A program made the position numbers and the translations under genes. Below, piece by piece: positions 24,139 through 31,795 of a stretch of 64,000 nucleotides of DNA. The stretch's first letter is position 1. Each line of letters starts with the position of its first letter. The DNA is from JAEUHQ01 sp964538915. GTDB taxonomy: Bacteria > Planctomycetota > UBA1135 > UBA2386. Under the pieces are notes generated by a model that worked only from the letters and a program-made list of their open reading frames with translations, was not told the origin of the DNA and ran no database searches. The stretch is taken from positions 319,094 to 383,093 of the forward strand of contig CAZIFB010000001.1 of the NCBI GenBank assembly GCA_964538915.1, given 5' to 3'.

Positions 24139-26115
24139 ATGGATCGGCTGCGCACATTCGGGATCGTGGCCCACATCGATGCCGGCAAGACCACTCTGAC
24201 CGAGCGCATCCTGCACGACACCGGGGCGCAGGCGTGGGTGGGCAGCGTCGACGAGGGCACGGCCTCGATGGACTGGATGCCGGCCGAGCGGACGCGGGGC
24301 ATCTCGATCGCCGCCGCGGCCACGCGCGTCGACTGGGGCGACCACGTGCTGCAGATCGTCGATACTCCGGGGCACGTGGACTTCGTTGCGGAGGTCGAGC
24401 GCTGCATGCACGTGCTCGACGGAGTCGTGGTCCTGATCGACGGGGTTCGTGGAGTCGAGTCGCGCACGGAGGCCGTGTGGCAGCAGGCGGCATCGCGCGG
24501 CCTGCCCCGCCTCGTGTTCGTGAACAAGCTCGATCGTGCCGGCGCGGACTTCGATGCCGTGGTCGACGAAGTGCGGGAACGGATGGAATGCGCGGCCCTG
24601 CCCCTGGTGATCCCGCTCCGCGACGACGAGGGCCGTTTCGCCGGTCTGGGCGATGCGGTCACCGGCGCGGTCCAGTGGTTCGACGGCCGCCCGGCCGAGG
24701 CCGAAGTGCCGCGGTTGCAGGGCGAGATCCTTGCCGCGAACGAACGCGTCGTCGAAGCGGCGGCGGACGGTGACGACGCGATCCTCGCCGACGTGCTCGC
24801 CGGTCGGTCGATCGAGCCACGTCGCGTGCGCGCCGCGCTGCGAGCCCGCTTCCTCGGTGGCTCTCTCGTGCCCGTCCTCGGCGGCGCGGCGCTGTGGAAC
24901 CGCGGCGTCGACTGGCTGCTGGACGCGGTCGTGACGTTCATGCCCGATCTGCGCGAGCTGCCGCACAATGGCCTCTGGGCTGTGGACCGCGCTGGTGACG
25001 AGCGGGCGCCGTTCTGTGCCTTCGTGTTCAAGGTCCAGCACCACGGCGAGGTATGGAACTTCGTTCGCGTGGTTCGCGGCGTGCTCGCGGCCGGCGTCAC
25101 GTGGTGTCTTGGCCGATCGCCGGCGTCGACCGCTCGAAGCCGCGAACTGTGGCTCGTGCAGGCCGATCGTCACACCGCAGCCCAGCGCGCCGTCCCGGGC
25201 GAGATCGTCGTTCTGCCGGGCGAGTTGGGGCTGCGAACCGGCGACACCCTATGCGACCCGCGTTTCCCCTTGGAATTGCCGACGCCGCAGTTCCCGGCGC
25301 CGGTGCTCGCCGTGACCTTCGAGCCGCTCCAGGCGGGGGACGCACCTGCACTCGCCGGGGCGCTGCGCGAGCTCGCGATCGACGATCCGACCCTGCGCGT
25401 CGACGCCGCGGAGGACAGCATCGTGGTTCGTGGGATGGGAGAACTGCACCTCGACATCGTCGCGGATTTGGTGCGGCAGCGGACCCAGGCCCACTTCCGG
25501 CGTTCGCGTTTGCGCGTCGACCGGCGCGAGGGCGTCGTTCGCGGCGGCGTCGGCGAGGCGGAAGTGCGGGCGGTGGTAGCCGGCTCGGAGCGATCCGCGC
25601 GCTGCGCTTTGAGCGTGGAGGTTGCGCCCGACGACCAGCCGGCGTCGATCGTTGCGCCGGGGGACGACCTCGCGGTCGCCGCTGCGGTCGACGAGATCCG
25701 CTCGCGCCTGCGCGCCGGGCTTCGCGTCGGGCCGGTGTTCGGCGCTCGAGTCGTCGTTCGCGAAGTGGTGGCCCACGCCGGTGCGAGCGACGCCCTCGTC
25801 GAGCAGGCAGCGGCCAAGGCGCTTTCTCTCGGCATGGATGCCGCGGGCCTGATCGAACTCGAGCCTTGGGTCCGCTTCGAGTTGTGGGCGCCCGAAGAGG
25901 CGTCCGCCGCCGTGCTTGCCGACCTCGGGGCTCGCGGGGCGCAGGTTTCGGGCGTTTCGTCCGGCCGCCTCGGAGCGAGGTTGCACGGCCGGGCGCCGCT
26001 CGATCGGATGTTGGGCTACGTGACAAAGCTGCGGTCCATGACGAAGGGCCGCGGCGAGGTGGTGCTGGCGCCCGCGGGCTTTGCCCCCGCCGGGGCCCCG
26101 CCGCCCGCGCGCTAG
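24139..26115 (+). CDS. Divergent EF-G-like translational GTPase
   Basis: The 658-residue protein has the EF-G domain order. The G domain is intact: 'AHIDAGKTT' (residues 11-19), 'RTRGISI', 'DTPGHVDF' and 'NKLDRAG'. Domain II and III follow ('GMGELHLDIVADLV'). Domain IV is unusual: the conserved GGRGQYG-type loop and the 'DSSE.AFK..A' segment are replaced ('GGVGEAEVRAVVAG' and 'HAGASDALVEQAAAKALSLG'). Domain V ends normally ('MLGYVTKLRSMTKGRGEVVL'). It may be an EF-G2, a recycling-specialised EF-G or a ribosome-protection protein. rpsL and rpsG are not next to it. Confidence 0.82.
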   Translation: MDRLRTFGIVAHIDAGKTTLTERILHDTGAQAWVGSVDEGTASMDWMPAERTRGISIAAAATRVDWGDHVLQIVDTPGHVDFVAEVERCMHVLDGVVVLIDGVRGVESRTEAVWQQAASRGLPRLVFVNKLDRAGADFDAVVDEVRERMECAALPLVIPLRDDEGRFAGLGDAVTGAVQWFDGRPAEAEVPRLQGEILAANERVVEAAADGDDAILADVLAGRSIEPRRVRAALRARFLGGSLVPVLGGAALWNRGVDWLLDAVVTFMPDLRELPHNGLWAVDRAGDERAPFCAFVFKVQHHGEVWNFVRVVRGVLAAGVTWCLGRSPASTARSRELWLVQADRHTAAQRAVPGEIVVLPGELGLRTGDTLCDPRFPLELPTPQFPAPVLAVTFEPLQAGDAPALAGALRELAIDDPTLRVDAAEDSIVVRGMGELHLDIVADLVRQRTQAHFRRSRLRVDRREGVVRGGVGEAEVRAVVAGSERSARCALSVEVAPDDQPASIVAPGDDLAVAAAVDEIRSRLRAGLRVGPVFGARVVVREVVAHAGASDALVEQAAAKALSLGMDAAGLIELEPWVRFELWAPEEASAAVLADLGARGAQVSGVSSGRLGARLHGRAPLDRMLGYVTKLRSMTKGRGEVVLAPAGFAPAGAPPPAR

Positions 26116-26155
26116 CGCCGACGGTGCGAACGGGTGGTTTTGTGCGTCTCGAAGC

Positions 26156-26184
26156 TTGACCGGGTAGGGCGCTGTCGCTACCCT
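26156..26184 (+). promoter_or_regulatory. Predicted promoter of the S10 ribosomal operon
   Basis: TTGACC (26156-26161) and TACCCT (26179-26184) with an ideal 17-base spacer; the -35 box matches at five of six positions, the -10 box at three. An inverted repeat GGGTAG...CTACCC (26162-26167 and 26178-26183) spans the spacer and the -10 box, so a repressor site or cruciform could overlap the promoter. Confidence 0.55.
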
Positions 26185-26211
26185 GCCACGCCCGCTAGCG
26201 CTCCAGGGAGC

Positions 26212-26225
26212 ACATCAATTGATGT
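26212..26225. promoter_or_regulatory. Perfect AT-rich palindrome in the S10 operon leader
   Basis: ACATCAATTGATGT is a perfect 14-base palindrome that lies 28 bases after the -10 box and 129 bases before rpsJ. It is strikingly AT-rich for this genome and has the form of an operator for a dimeric regulator. Confidence 0.45.
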
Positions 26226-26354
26226 AACCCCTTGCCGCGCTGATGGATGCGACAGATCTCCGCTGGTGCGCAGCTGTCGCGACTGACCGATCCCGAATTT
26301 GCCCGCGCGGGGAACCGCGCAGACCTTTCGGCCCGAGCCCGAGGCGAACGAGCC

Positions 26355-26663
26355 ATGCAAGAGCGAATCCAGATCCGGATGGAGGCCTACGACCACGAGG
26401 CCCTCGACCAGGCTGCCCTGGACATCGTCGAGACCAGCAAGCGCACCGGGGCGCGGATCGCCGGGCCCGTGCCCCTGCCGACGCGCGTCGAGCGCTACAC
26501 CGTGCTCCGCTCGCCCCACATCGACAAGAAGAGCCGCGAGCAGTTCGAGATCCGGACGCACAAGCGCCTCATCTACATCTCGGAGCCGACCACCAAGACG
26601 GTCGACGCGCTGAGCAAGTTGAACATGCCGGCCGGCGTCGACATCCGCATCAAGGCGTGCTGA
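26355..26663 (+). CDS. rpsJ: 30S ribosomal protein S10
   Basis: S10 (102 residues) carries 'RIQIRMEAYDHEALDQAALDIVETSKRTGARIAGPVPLPTR' in its first half and the usual 'RSPHIDKKSREQFEIRTHKRLI' loop segment. The ATG at 26355 fits the family; the open upstream frame is not conserved. It is first in the ribosomal super-operon. The next ribosomal gene is rplD (L4), 70 bases later, not rplC (L3) as in nearly all bacteria. Confidence 0.96.
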   Translation: MQERIQIRMEAYDHEALDQAALDIVETSKRTGARIAGPVPLPTRVERYTVLRSPHIDKKSREQFEIRTHKRLIYISEPTTKTVDALSKLNMPAGVDIRIKAC

Positions 26664-26733
26664 GGCAGGAGCGCTGCTGACCCGCACGTAGCGCCGAGCG
26701 AGCAACTCCCAACCACCAGCCCACAGTCCGATC

Positions 26734-27363
26734 ATGGTCGAGGTCAAAGTATTCGAGGGCGGCGCGATCAAGTCGACGAGCGTCGACGCGCAGGCCTTCG
26801 GTTCGCGCGTTCTCGGGCGCACGCTCAAGGACGCCATCGTGATGTACGAGGCGAACGCGCGTGCGGGCACCGTCCAGGCGCGCACGCGCGCCATGGTGCA
26901 CGGCGGCAACAAGAAGCTGTGGCCGCAGAAGCACACGGGCCGCGCTCGCATGGGCACGACGAAGTCGCCGCTGTGGCGCGGTGGTGGACGCATCCACCCG
27001 CCGGCGCCGCGCGACCACTCGTACGGGATGCCGAAGCAGGCGCGCCGCGTCGCTCTCCGCAACGCGCTGTTCACCAAGTTCCGCGACGGCGAAGTCGCGA
27101 TCGCGTCGGGCTGGCCGACCGGCAAGCCGAGCACCAAGTCGGCCGTTTCGATCCTGGGCAAGCTCGGGATGGGCGGCAGTGCCACGGTGGTCACGAGCCA
27201 GGTCGATCGCAACCTGTGCCTGTCACTGCGGAACGTGCCGCTCGTCGACGTGCGCACGGTCGCCGACCTCAATGCGCGCCAGGTTCTGTTGCGCCGCTAC
27301 ATCGTGTTGACCCCGGACGCGTTCGCCGAGCTGCAGCAGCGGTTCGCGAAGAAGGAGTCCTGA
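26734..27363 (+). CDS. rplD: 50S ribosomal protein L4
   Basis: The 209-residue protein is L4: the long internal loop reads 'GGNKKLWPQKHTGRARMG' followed by 'PLWRGGGRIHPPAPRDHSYGMPKQARR', the part that lines the peptide exit tunnel and carries macrolide-resistance positions. The N-terminal 'GGAIKSTSVDAQAFG' and C-terminal Rossmann-like part are normal. It occupies the position where rplC should stand; nothing resembling L3 is fused to it. A single base separates it from rplW. Confidence 0.95.
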   Translation: MVEVKVFEGGAIKSTSVDAQAFGSRVLGRTLKDAIVMYEANARAGTVQARTRAMVHGGNKKLWPQKHTGRARMGTTKSPLWRGGGRIHPPAPRDHSYGMPKQARRVALRNALFTKFRDGEVAIASGWPTGKPSTKSAVSILGKLGMGGSATVVTSQVDRNLCLSLRNVPLVDVRTVADLNARQVLLRRYIVLTPDAFAELQQRFAKKES

Positions 27364-27364
27364 G

Positions 27365-27655
27365 ATGGCAAATCCTGCCCAGTACTACGACGTCGTTCGT
27401 CGTCCTCTGATCACCGAGAAGTCCTCGAAACTGCAGGGGCTGCGCAACCAGTTCCGTTTCGAGGTGGCCTCGTCGGCCAACAAGGTCGAGGTCAAGAAGG
27501 CGATCGAGACGCTGTTCTCGGTGAAGGTCCTCAAGGTGAACATGCTGAACGTGCCGAGCAAGGCGCGGCGCATGTTCGGTCGTCCTGGCGAGACCCGCCC
27601 TTGGAAGAAGGCGATCGTCACCCTGCGCGCAGGTGACTCGATCGACGTCTCCTGA
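27365..27655 (+). CDS. rplW: 50S ribosomal protein L23
   Basis: L23 has 96 residues with 'YYDVVRRPLITEKSSKLQG' at the N-terminus and 'ANKVEVKKAIETLFSVKVLKVNMLN' as the core. It sits at the tunnel exit and is the docking point for trigger factor and SRP. The family's usual 'K..G......WKKAIVTL..G' C-terminus is present. Co-transcribed with rplD (one-base gap). Confidence 0.95.
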   Translation: MANPAQYYDVVRRPLITEKSSKLQGLRNQFRFEVASSANKVEVKKAIETLFSVKVLKVNMLNVPSKARRMFGRPGETRPWKKAIVTLRAGDSIDVS

Positions 27656-27698
27656 TCGACATCCTGCGAATCCACCAAATCCAGCCTTCGGGTGACCC

Positions 27699-28559
27699 AT
27701 GCCAGTCAAGGTCTACAAGCCAACGTCTGCCGGTCGACGCAACTCGTCGGTGCTCGACTTCAGCCACCTCACGCGCGGCAAGCGCCGTGAGAAGTCGCTG
27801 ACCGAGCGCCTGGCGGATCGCGTCGGCAAGAACGACGTCGGTCACATCACCAGCCGCTTCCGCGGCGGTGGCGCGCGCAAGATGTACCGCAAGGTCGACT
27901 TCCTGCGCGACAAGGACGGGGTTCCGGCGGTGGTTGCGTCGATCGAGTACGACCCGAACCGGACTGCGGACATCGCTCTCCTGCACTACGCGGACGGCGA
28001 GAAGCGCTACATCCTGGCGCCGAAGCGTCTCACGGTGGGCATGAAGGTCGTGTCCGGCGAACGGTGCGAGCCCGACGTCGGCAACTGCATGCCGCTCGAG
28101 TCGATCCCGCTCGGTCTGCAGGTCCACAACATCGAGCTGCAGCCCGGCCGCGGCGGCCAGATCGGTCGTTCCGCCGGTTGCACGTGCCAGCTGATGGCGC
28201 GCGACGGCGACTACGCGGTCGTCGTGATGCCGTCGGGCGAGATGCGCAAGATTCTCAGCAAGTGCCGCGCGACGATCGGCGAGATCGGCAACGAAGACTG
28301 GCAGAACATCCGCTGGGGCAAGGCCGGCCGCGTTCGCTATCTCGGTCGTCGTCCGCACAACCGCGGCACGGCGCAGAACCCGGTCACGCACCCGATGGGT
28401 GGTGGCGAGGGTCGCACCGGCGGTGGCCGTCACCCGTGCTCGCCGACCGGCAAGCTCAGCAAGGGCGGCAAGACGCGTCGCGGCAAGGCGCGCAGCAACA
28501 AGTTCATCCTGCGGCGGCGTCCGCCGGGCAAGCACGTCGCAGTGGGCAGCGGTAGCTGA
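27699..28559 (+). CDS. rplB: 50S ribosomal protein L2 with altered universal motif
   Basis: L2 (286 residues) supports subunit association and the peptidyl transferase centre. The core ('GHITSRFRGGGARKMYRKVDF', 'YILAPKRLTVGMKV', 'GRSAGCTCQLMARDG') is canonical. The near-universal motif VDHPHGGGEGR reads VTHPMGGGEGR here, so the positions equivalent to E. coli Asp228 and His231 are Thr and Met while His229 is kept. The following 'TGGGRHPCSP' is also unlike the usual form. All other regions look functional, so this is probably lineage-typical and not a damaged copy. Confidence 0.95.
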   Translation: MPVKVYKPTSAGRRNSSVLDFSHLTRGKRREKSLTERLADRVGKNDVGHITSRFRGGGARKMYRKVDFLRDKDGVPAVVASIEYDPNRTADIALLHYADGEKRYILAPKRLTVGMKVVSGERCEPDVGNCMPLESIPLGLQVHNIELQPGRGGQIGRSAGCTCQLMARDGDYAVVVMPSGEMRKILSKCRATIGEIGNEDWQNIRWGKAGRVRYLGRRPHNRGTAQNPVTHPMGGGEGRTGGGRHPCSPTGKLSKGGKTRRGKARSNKFILRRRPPGKHVAVGSGS

Positions 28560-28573
28560 TCAGGAGCACCTCG

Positions 28574-28855
28574 ATGAGTCGCAGCATCACCAAAGGACCG
28601 TTCGTCCATCCGAGCCTGGCCAAGAAGGTCGCGGCGATGAACAAGAAGGGCGTCAAGGACCCGATCCAGACCTGGTCGCGCGCCAGCGTGATCCTGCCCG
28701 AGTTCGTCGGGCACACGTTCAACGTGCACAACGGTCGCGCCTTCCTCAAGGTCTACGTGACCGAGGACATGGTCGGCCACCGGCTCGGCGAGTTCTCGCC
28801 GACGCGCACCTTCCGCGGTCACTCGACGAAGAAGGTCGAGGAGGCGGCGCCATGA
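28574..28855 (+). CDS. rpsS: 30S ribosomal protein S19
   Basis: The 93-residue protein shows the S19 pattern 'SRSITKGPFVHPSLAKKV' and 'VGHTFNVHNGRAFLKVYVTEDMVGHRLGEFSPTR'. S19 lies in the head of the 30S subunit near the A-site finger and S13. Its stop codon overlaps the rplV start (ATGA), which suggests translational coupling. Confidence 0.95.
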   Translation: MSRSITKGPFVHPSLAKKVAAMNKKGVKDPIQTWSRASVILPEFVGHTFNVHNGRAFLKVYVTEDMVGHRLGEFSPTRTFRGHSTKKVEEAAP

Positions 28856-29235
28856 CCTTCGAAGTCCGGGCAGTGCACCGCGGTGCGCGCATGGGCGCCT
28901 ACAAGGCTCGCCGCATCCTCGCGTTGATTCGCGGTCGCAATGCGAGCGCGGCCCTCGACGAGCTGCGCAACGACCGCCATCGCGCGTCGCGCTTCATCTA
29001 TCGCGTGCTCGCGTCCGCGATCGCGAACGCGCTGCAGAACCCCGACGTGCGGCCGAACCGCCTGGTCGTGTCCAAGGCCTGGGCTCACGACGGTCCGTTG
29101 CTCCCGGGCGGCATGCGGATGCGGCCGGGGCCGCAGGGTCGCGCGATGCCGATCAAGCGGCGCACGTGCCACATCCACGTCCATGTCGCCGACCAGAAGG
29201 CCGGTGCCGGTGCGGAAGCAGGGAGCGAGGAGTAA
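28852..29235 (+). CDS. rplV: 50S ribosomal protein L22
   Basis: L22 (127 residues) contributes a beta-hairpin to the exit tunnel. The helix 'GARMGAYKARRILALIRGR', the 'ASAIANALQN' segment and the hairpin with 'GPQGRAMPIKRRTCHIHVHV' are recognisable. The C-terminus has a short Ala/Gly/Glu tail. It begins inside the rpsS stop codon and ends two bases before rpsC. Confidence 0.94.
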   Translation: MTFEVRAVHRGARMGAYKARRILALIRGRNASAALDELRNDRHRASRFIYRVLASAIANALQNPDVRPNRLVVSKAWAHDGPLLPGGMRMRPGPQGRAMPIKRRTCHIHVHVADQKAGAGAEAGSEE

Positions 29236-29237
29236 CC

Positions 29238-29927
29238 ATGGGTCAGAAAGTTCATCCCACCGGGTTCCGCGTCGCCGTCACCGAGCAGTGGCGTTCGCGT
29301 TGGTACGCGAACAAGAAGGACTTCGCGAAGAACCTGATCGAGGACCAGAAGATCCGTCGCTTCATCCGCAAGGAGTGGGCGTTCGCGGCGGTGCCGAAGG
29401 TCGAGATCGAGCGCACCGGGGAGCTCGTCACCGTCTTCGTCCACACCGCTCGTCCGGGCGTGCTGATCGGAAAGAAGGGCACGAAGGTCGACGAGTTCCG
29501 CCAGGAGCTCGAGAAGCTCACCGGCAAGCCGGTGCGCATGAAGATCATCGAGATCCACCGCCCCGAGATGGAGGCCAACCTCGTTGCCGAGGCGGTCGCC
29601 GAGCAGCTCGGCAAGCGCATCAACTACCGCCGTGCCCTGAAGAAGGTCGCGGACACGTCGATGGCCGCCGGCGCGAAGGGCATCAAGATCCGCGTCGCCG
29701 GTCGCCTTCAGGGCGCCGAGATGTCGCGCATCGGCAACTACCGCAAGGGACGCGTCCCCTGCGGCACGCTGCGCGCGCAGGTCGACTACGGCTTCGCCAT
29801 CTGCGCAACCAAGTACGGCACGCTCGGGTGCAAGGTCTGGATCTTCAAGGGCGAGTACGGCCCGGGTGAGACCACCAACGGTCTTCTGCCCGTTCGTCCG
29901 ACGAGCGCCCCTTCGCCGCGCGAGTGA
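29238..29927 (+). CDS. rpsC: 30S ribosomal protein S3
   Basis: The 229-residue protein starts 'MGQKVHPTGFRV', the invariant S3 N-terminus. The type II KH domain has its GxxG loop as GKKG; the C-terminal domain includes 'GRLQGAEMSRIGNYRKGRVPCGTLRAQVDYG'. S3 lines the mRNA entry channel and has helicase activity with S4 and S5. ATG 29238 is chosen although the frame is open upstream. Confidence 0.95.
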   Translation: MGQKVHPTGFRVAVTEQWRSRWYANKKDFAKNLIEDQKIRRFIRKEWAFAAVPKVEIERTGELVTVFVHTARPGVLIGKKGTKVDEFRQELEKLTGKPVRMKIIEIHRPEMEANLVAEAVAEQLGKRINYRRALKKVADTSMAAGAKGIKIRVAGRLQGAEMSRIGNYRKGRVPCGTLRAQVDYGFAICATKYGTLGCKVWIFKGEYGPGETTNGLLPVRPTSAPSPRE

Positions 29928-29969
29928 TCGCGCCGACACCGACACCACACAGAGCCTGGAGTCACTGCG

Positions 29970-30380
29970 ATGTTGATGCCCAAGAGAACCAAGTGGCGCA
30001 AGCAGATGCGCGGCAAGATCCGCGGCGAAGCCACGCGCGGCAACGAGGTCGCGTTCGGCGAGTACGGCCTGCAGGCGCTCGAGCCAGGTTGGCTCTCCGC
30101 GCGCGTGATCGAGGCGGGCCGCGTGGCTGCGTCGCGCAACGCGCCCGAAGCGAAGCTCTGGATCCGCGTGTTCCCGCACAAGTCGGTTTCCAAGAAGCCG
30201 GCCGAGACCCGAATGGGCACGGGCAAGGGCGACGTGGAGTTCTGGGCCGCGGTCATCAAGCCCGGCACGGTTCTGTTCGAACTCGACGGTGTGACCGAGG
30301 AAGCGGCGAAGCGCGCATTCAACCGCGTTGCGCACAAGCTGCCCATGAAGGTCCGCCTCGTGAAGCGTCGTCACACCTGA
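29970..30380 (+). CDS. rplP: 50S ribosomal protein L16
   Basis: L16 has 136 residues, beginning with 'MLMPKRTKWRKQMRGK'. The loop that touches A-site tRNA reads 'RMGTGKGDVEFWAAVIKPG', a well conserved signature whose arginine is hydroxylated in some bacteria. It follows rpsC by 42 bases in the usual order rpsC-rplP-rpmC-rpsQ. Confidence 0.95.
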   Translation: MLMPKRTKWRKQMRGKIRGEATRGNEVAFGEYGLQALEPGWLSARVIEAGRVAASRNAPEAKLWIRVFPHKSVSKKPAETRMGTGKGDVEFWAAVIKPGTVLFELDGVTEEAAKRAFNRVAHKLPMKVRLVKRRHT

Positions 30381-30417
30381 TCCTGAAGGCGCACCCAGGA
30401 AGCCAGCGAGCATCCCG

Positions 30418-30648
30418 ATGAAGAAGCTGATCACCGAAATCCGCGGCCAGGACACGGCGGAGCTGAAGGCCAAGCTCGGCGACCTGCGCAAGGAGCAGTT
30501 CCAGCTCCGCTTCCGCGGTTCTGCCGAGGAAGTCGCGAAGACGACCCGACACCGCGAGGTCCGCCGGACGATCGCGCGCATCCTGATGGTCCTGGCGGAA
30601 CGCGCCAAGACCGGTGCAGCCGCGCCCAAGGGCGGCAAGACGAAGTGA
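30418..30648 (+). CDS. rpmC: 50S ribosomal protein L29
   Basis: L29 is a 76-residue two-helix protein at the tunnel exit. Diagnostic parts are 'LKAKLGDLRKEQFQLRFR' and the second helix with 'VRRTIARILMVLAER'. It is about ten residues longer than usual because of an Ala/Gly/Lys tail. Its stop overlaps the GTG start of rpsQ. Confidence 0.93.
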   Translation: MKKLITEIRGQDTAELKAKLGDLRKEQFQLRFRGSAEEVAKTTRHREVRRTIARILMVLAERAKTGAAAPKGGKTK

Positions 30649-30965
30649 GCAAACCCGTGACCCCCATGAGCACGAACAGTCAGCCGAGTGGTTCGCCCGA
30701 GAACGCGCGTGCGGAGCGCAAGTCCGCCCGCGGCATGGTGATCTCGGCCAAGATGAACAAGACGATCGTGGTGCAGGTCGACCGCAAGGTCCGCCACCCG
30801 CTCTACGAGAAGTTCGTTTCCCGGCGCACGAAGCTCTACGCCCACGACGAGAAGGGCGAGGCGAAGACGGGCGACGTCGTCGAGGTCGTGCAGACGCGCC
30901 CGCTCAGCAAGCTGAAGCGCTGGCGCCTCGTGCGCGTGATCCAGAAGGCGCAGGCACAGGCGTAA
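30645..30965 (+). CDS. rpsQ: 30S ribosomal protein S17
   Basis: S17 (106 residues) is an OB-fold protein recognised from 'GMVISAKMNKTIVVQVDRKVRHPLYEKFV' in two parts and 'GDVVEVVQTRPLSKLKRWRLVRVI'. Around 28 residues precede the normal N-terminus if translation starts at GTG 30645, which overlaps the rpmC stop (GTGA). An internal GTG or the ATG at 30666 would shorten this Ser/Pro/Asn-rich tail. Confidence 0.93.
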   Translation: MSKPVTPMSTNSQPSGSPENARAERKSARGMVISAKMNKTIVVQVDRKVRHPLYEKFVSRRTKLYAHDEKGEAKTGDVVEVVQTRPLSKLKRWRLVRVIQKAQAQA

Positions 30966-31017
30966 GTCCACCGTTGATGAACCCGCGCTCGGGGCGGGGA
31001 TCGCAGAGGAGATTCCG

Positions 31018-31386
31018 ATGATCCAAGAAATGTCGATGCTGGACGTGGCCGACAACACGGGCGCCAAGCGCGCCATGTGTGTGAAGGTCCTCGGTGGCAG
31101 CGGGCGCCGCTACGCCTCGGTGGGCGATGTCGTCATCGCGGTCGTCAAGAAGGCGCTGCCGACCGGTGAAGTGAAGGAGCACGAGGTCGTGAAGGGTGTC
31201 GTCGTTCGCACGGCGAAGCCCGTGCGCCGCTCCGACGGCTCCTACATCCGCTTCGATCGCAACGCGCTCGTCGTGATCGACAAGGAAGGCAATCCCCGCG
31301 GCACGCGCATCTTCGGTGCCGTTGCGCGCGAGCTGCGTGATCGCAACTTCATGAAGATCCTCTCGCTCGCGGAGGAAGTCGTCTGA
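31018..31386 (+). CDS. rplN: 50S ribosomal protein L14
   Basis: L14 (122 residues) opens with 'MIQEMSMLDVADNTGAKRAMCVKVLGG' in the family form and includes 'VVVRTAKPVRRSDGSYIRFDRNA' and 'GTRIFGAVARELR'. It forms an intersubunit bridge. GAGGAG upstream of the ATG gives a good ribosome-binding site. The stop shares a base with the rplX start. Confidence 0.95.
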   Translation: MIQEMSMLDVADNTGAKRAMCVKVLGGSGRRYASVGDVVIAVVKKALPTGEVKEHEVVKGVVVRTAKPVRRSDGSYIRFDRNALVVIDKEGNPRGTRIFGAVARELRDRNFMKILSLAEEVV

Positions 31387-31733
31387 TGCTCTTCAACAAG
31401 CCGAAGCCCCGTCGTCGTACGATGCACGTCAAGAAGGGCGACAAGGTCGTCGTCACTTCGGGCCAGTACAAGTCGAACGAGCCGCACGAAGTGCTGCGCG
31501 TCGATGCCGAGTCTGGTCGTGTCATCGTTCAGGGCGTGAACCTCCGCTGGAAGCACCAGAAGCGCTCCCAGCAGAACCCGAAGGGTGGTCGCGTCCAGCT
31601 CGAGCAGCCGATCGACGCGAGCAAGGTCCTTCTGTTCAGCCAGAAGCTGGGCAAGGGCACCCGCACCAGGATCCAGGTCGTCGACGGCAAGAAGAAGCGC
31701 GTCGGCGTCGCCTGCGGCACGCAGTTCGACTAA
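31386..31733 (+). CDS. rplX: 50S ribosomal protein L24
   Basis: L24 initiates 50S assembly. The KOW motif 'KKGDKVVVTSGQYKSNE' and the 'GVNLRWKHQKRSQQNPKGGRVQLEQPID' region are visible. The first 12 residues form an extension before the usual start 'MHVKKGD'; an in-frame ATG there (31422) is an alternative start. The product has 115 residues and its ATG overlaps the rplN stop by one base. Confidence 0.94.
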   Translation: MLFNKPKPRRRTMHVKKGDKVVVTSGQYKSNEPHEVLRVDAESGRVIVQGVNLRWKHQKRSQQNPKGGRVQLEQPIDASKVLLFSQKLGKGTRTRIQVVDGKKKRVGVACGTQFD

Positions 31734-31795
31734 CCGCATCCCCGCGACGAAAGCCCGCGCCACGCCGCCAACACCGCATTCCCCGCACTGACGTC

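Noticed and set aside
24139..26115. Canonical fusA (EF-G) call
   Set aside because: Domain IV lacks the usual conserved loops and rpsL/rpsG are not adjacent, so only an EF-G-like label is justified.
26664..26733. Remnant of rplC between rpsJ and rplD
   Set aside because: The 70 bases translate in no frame to any L3-like segment.
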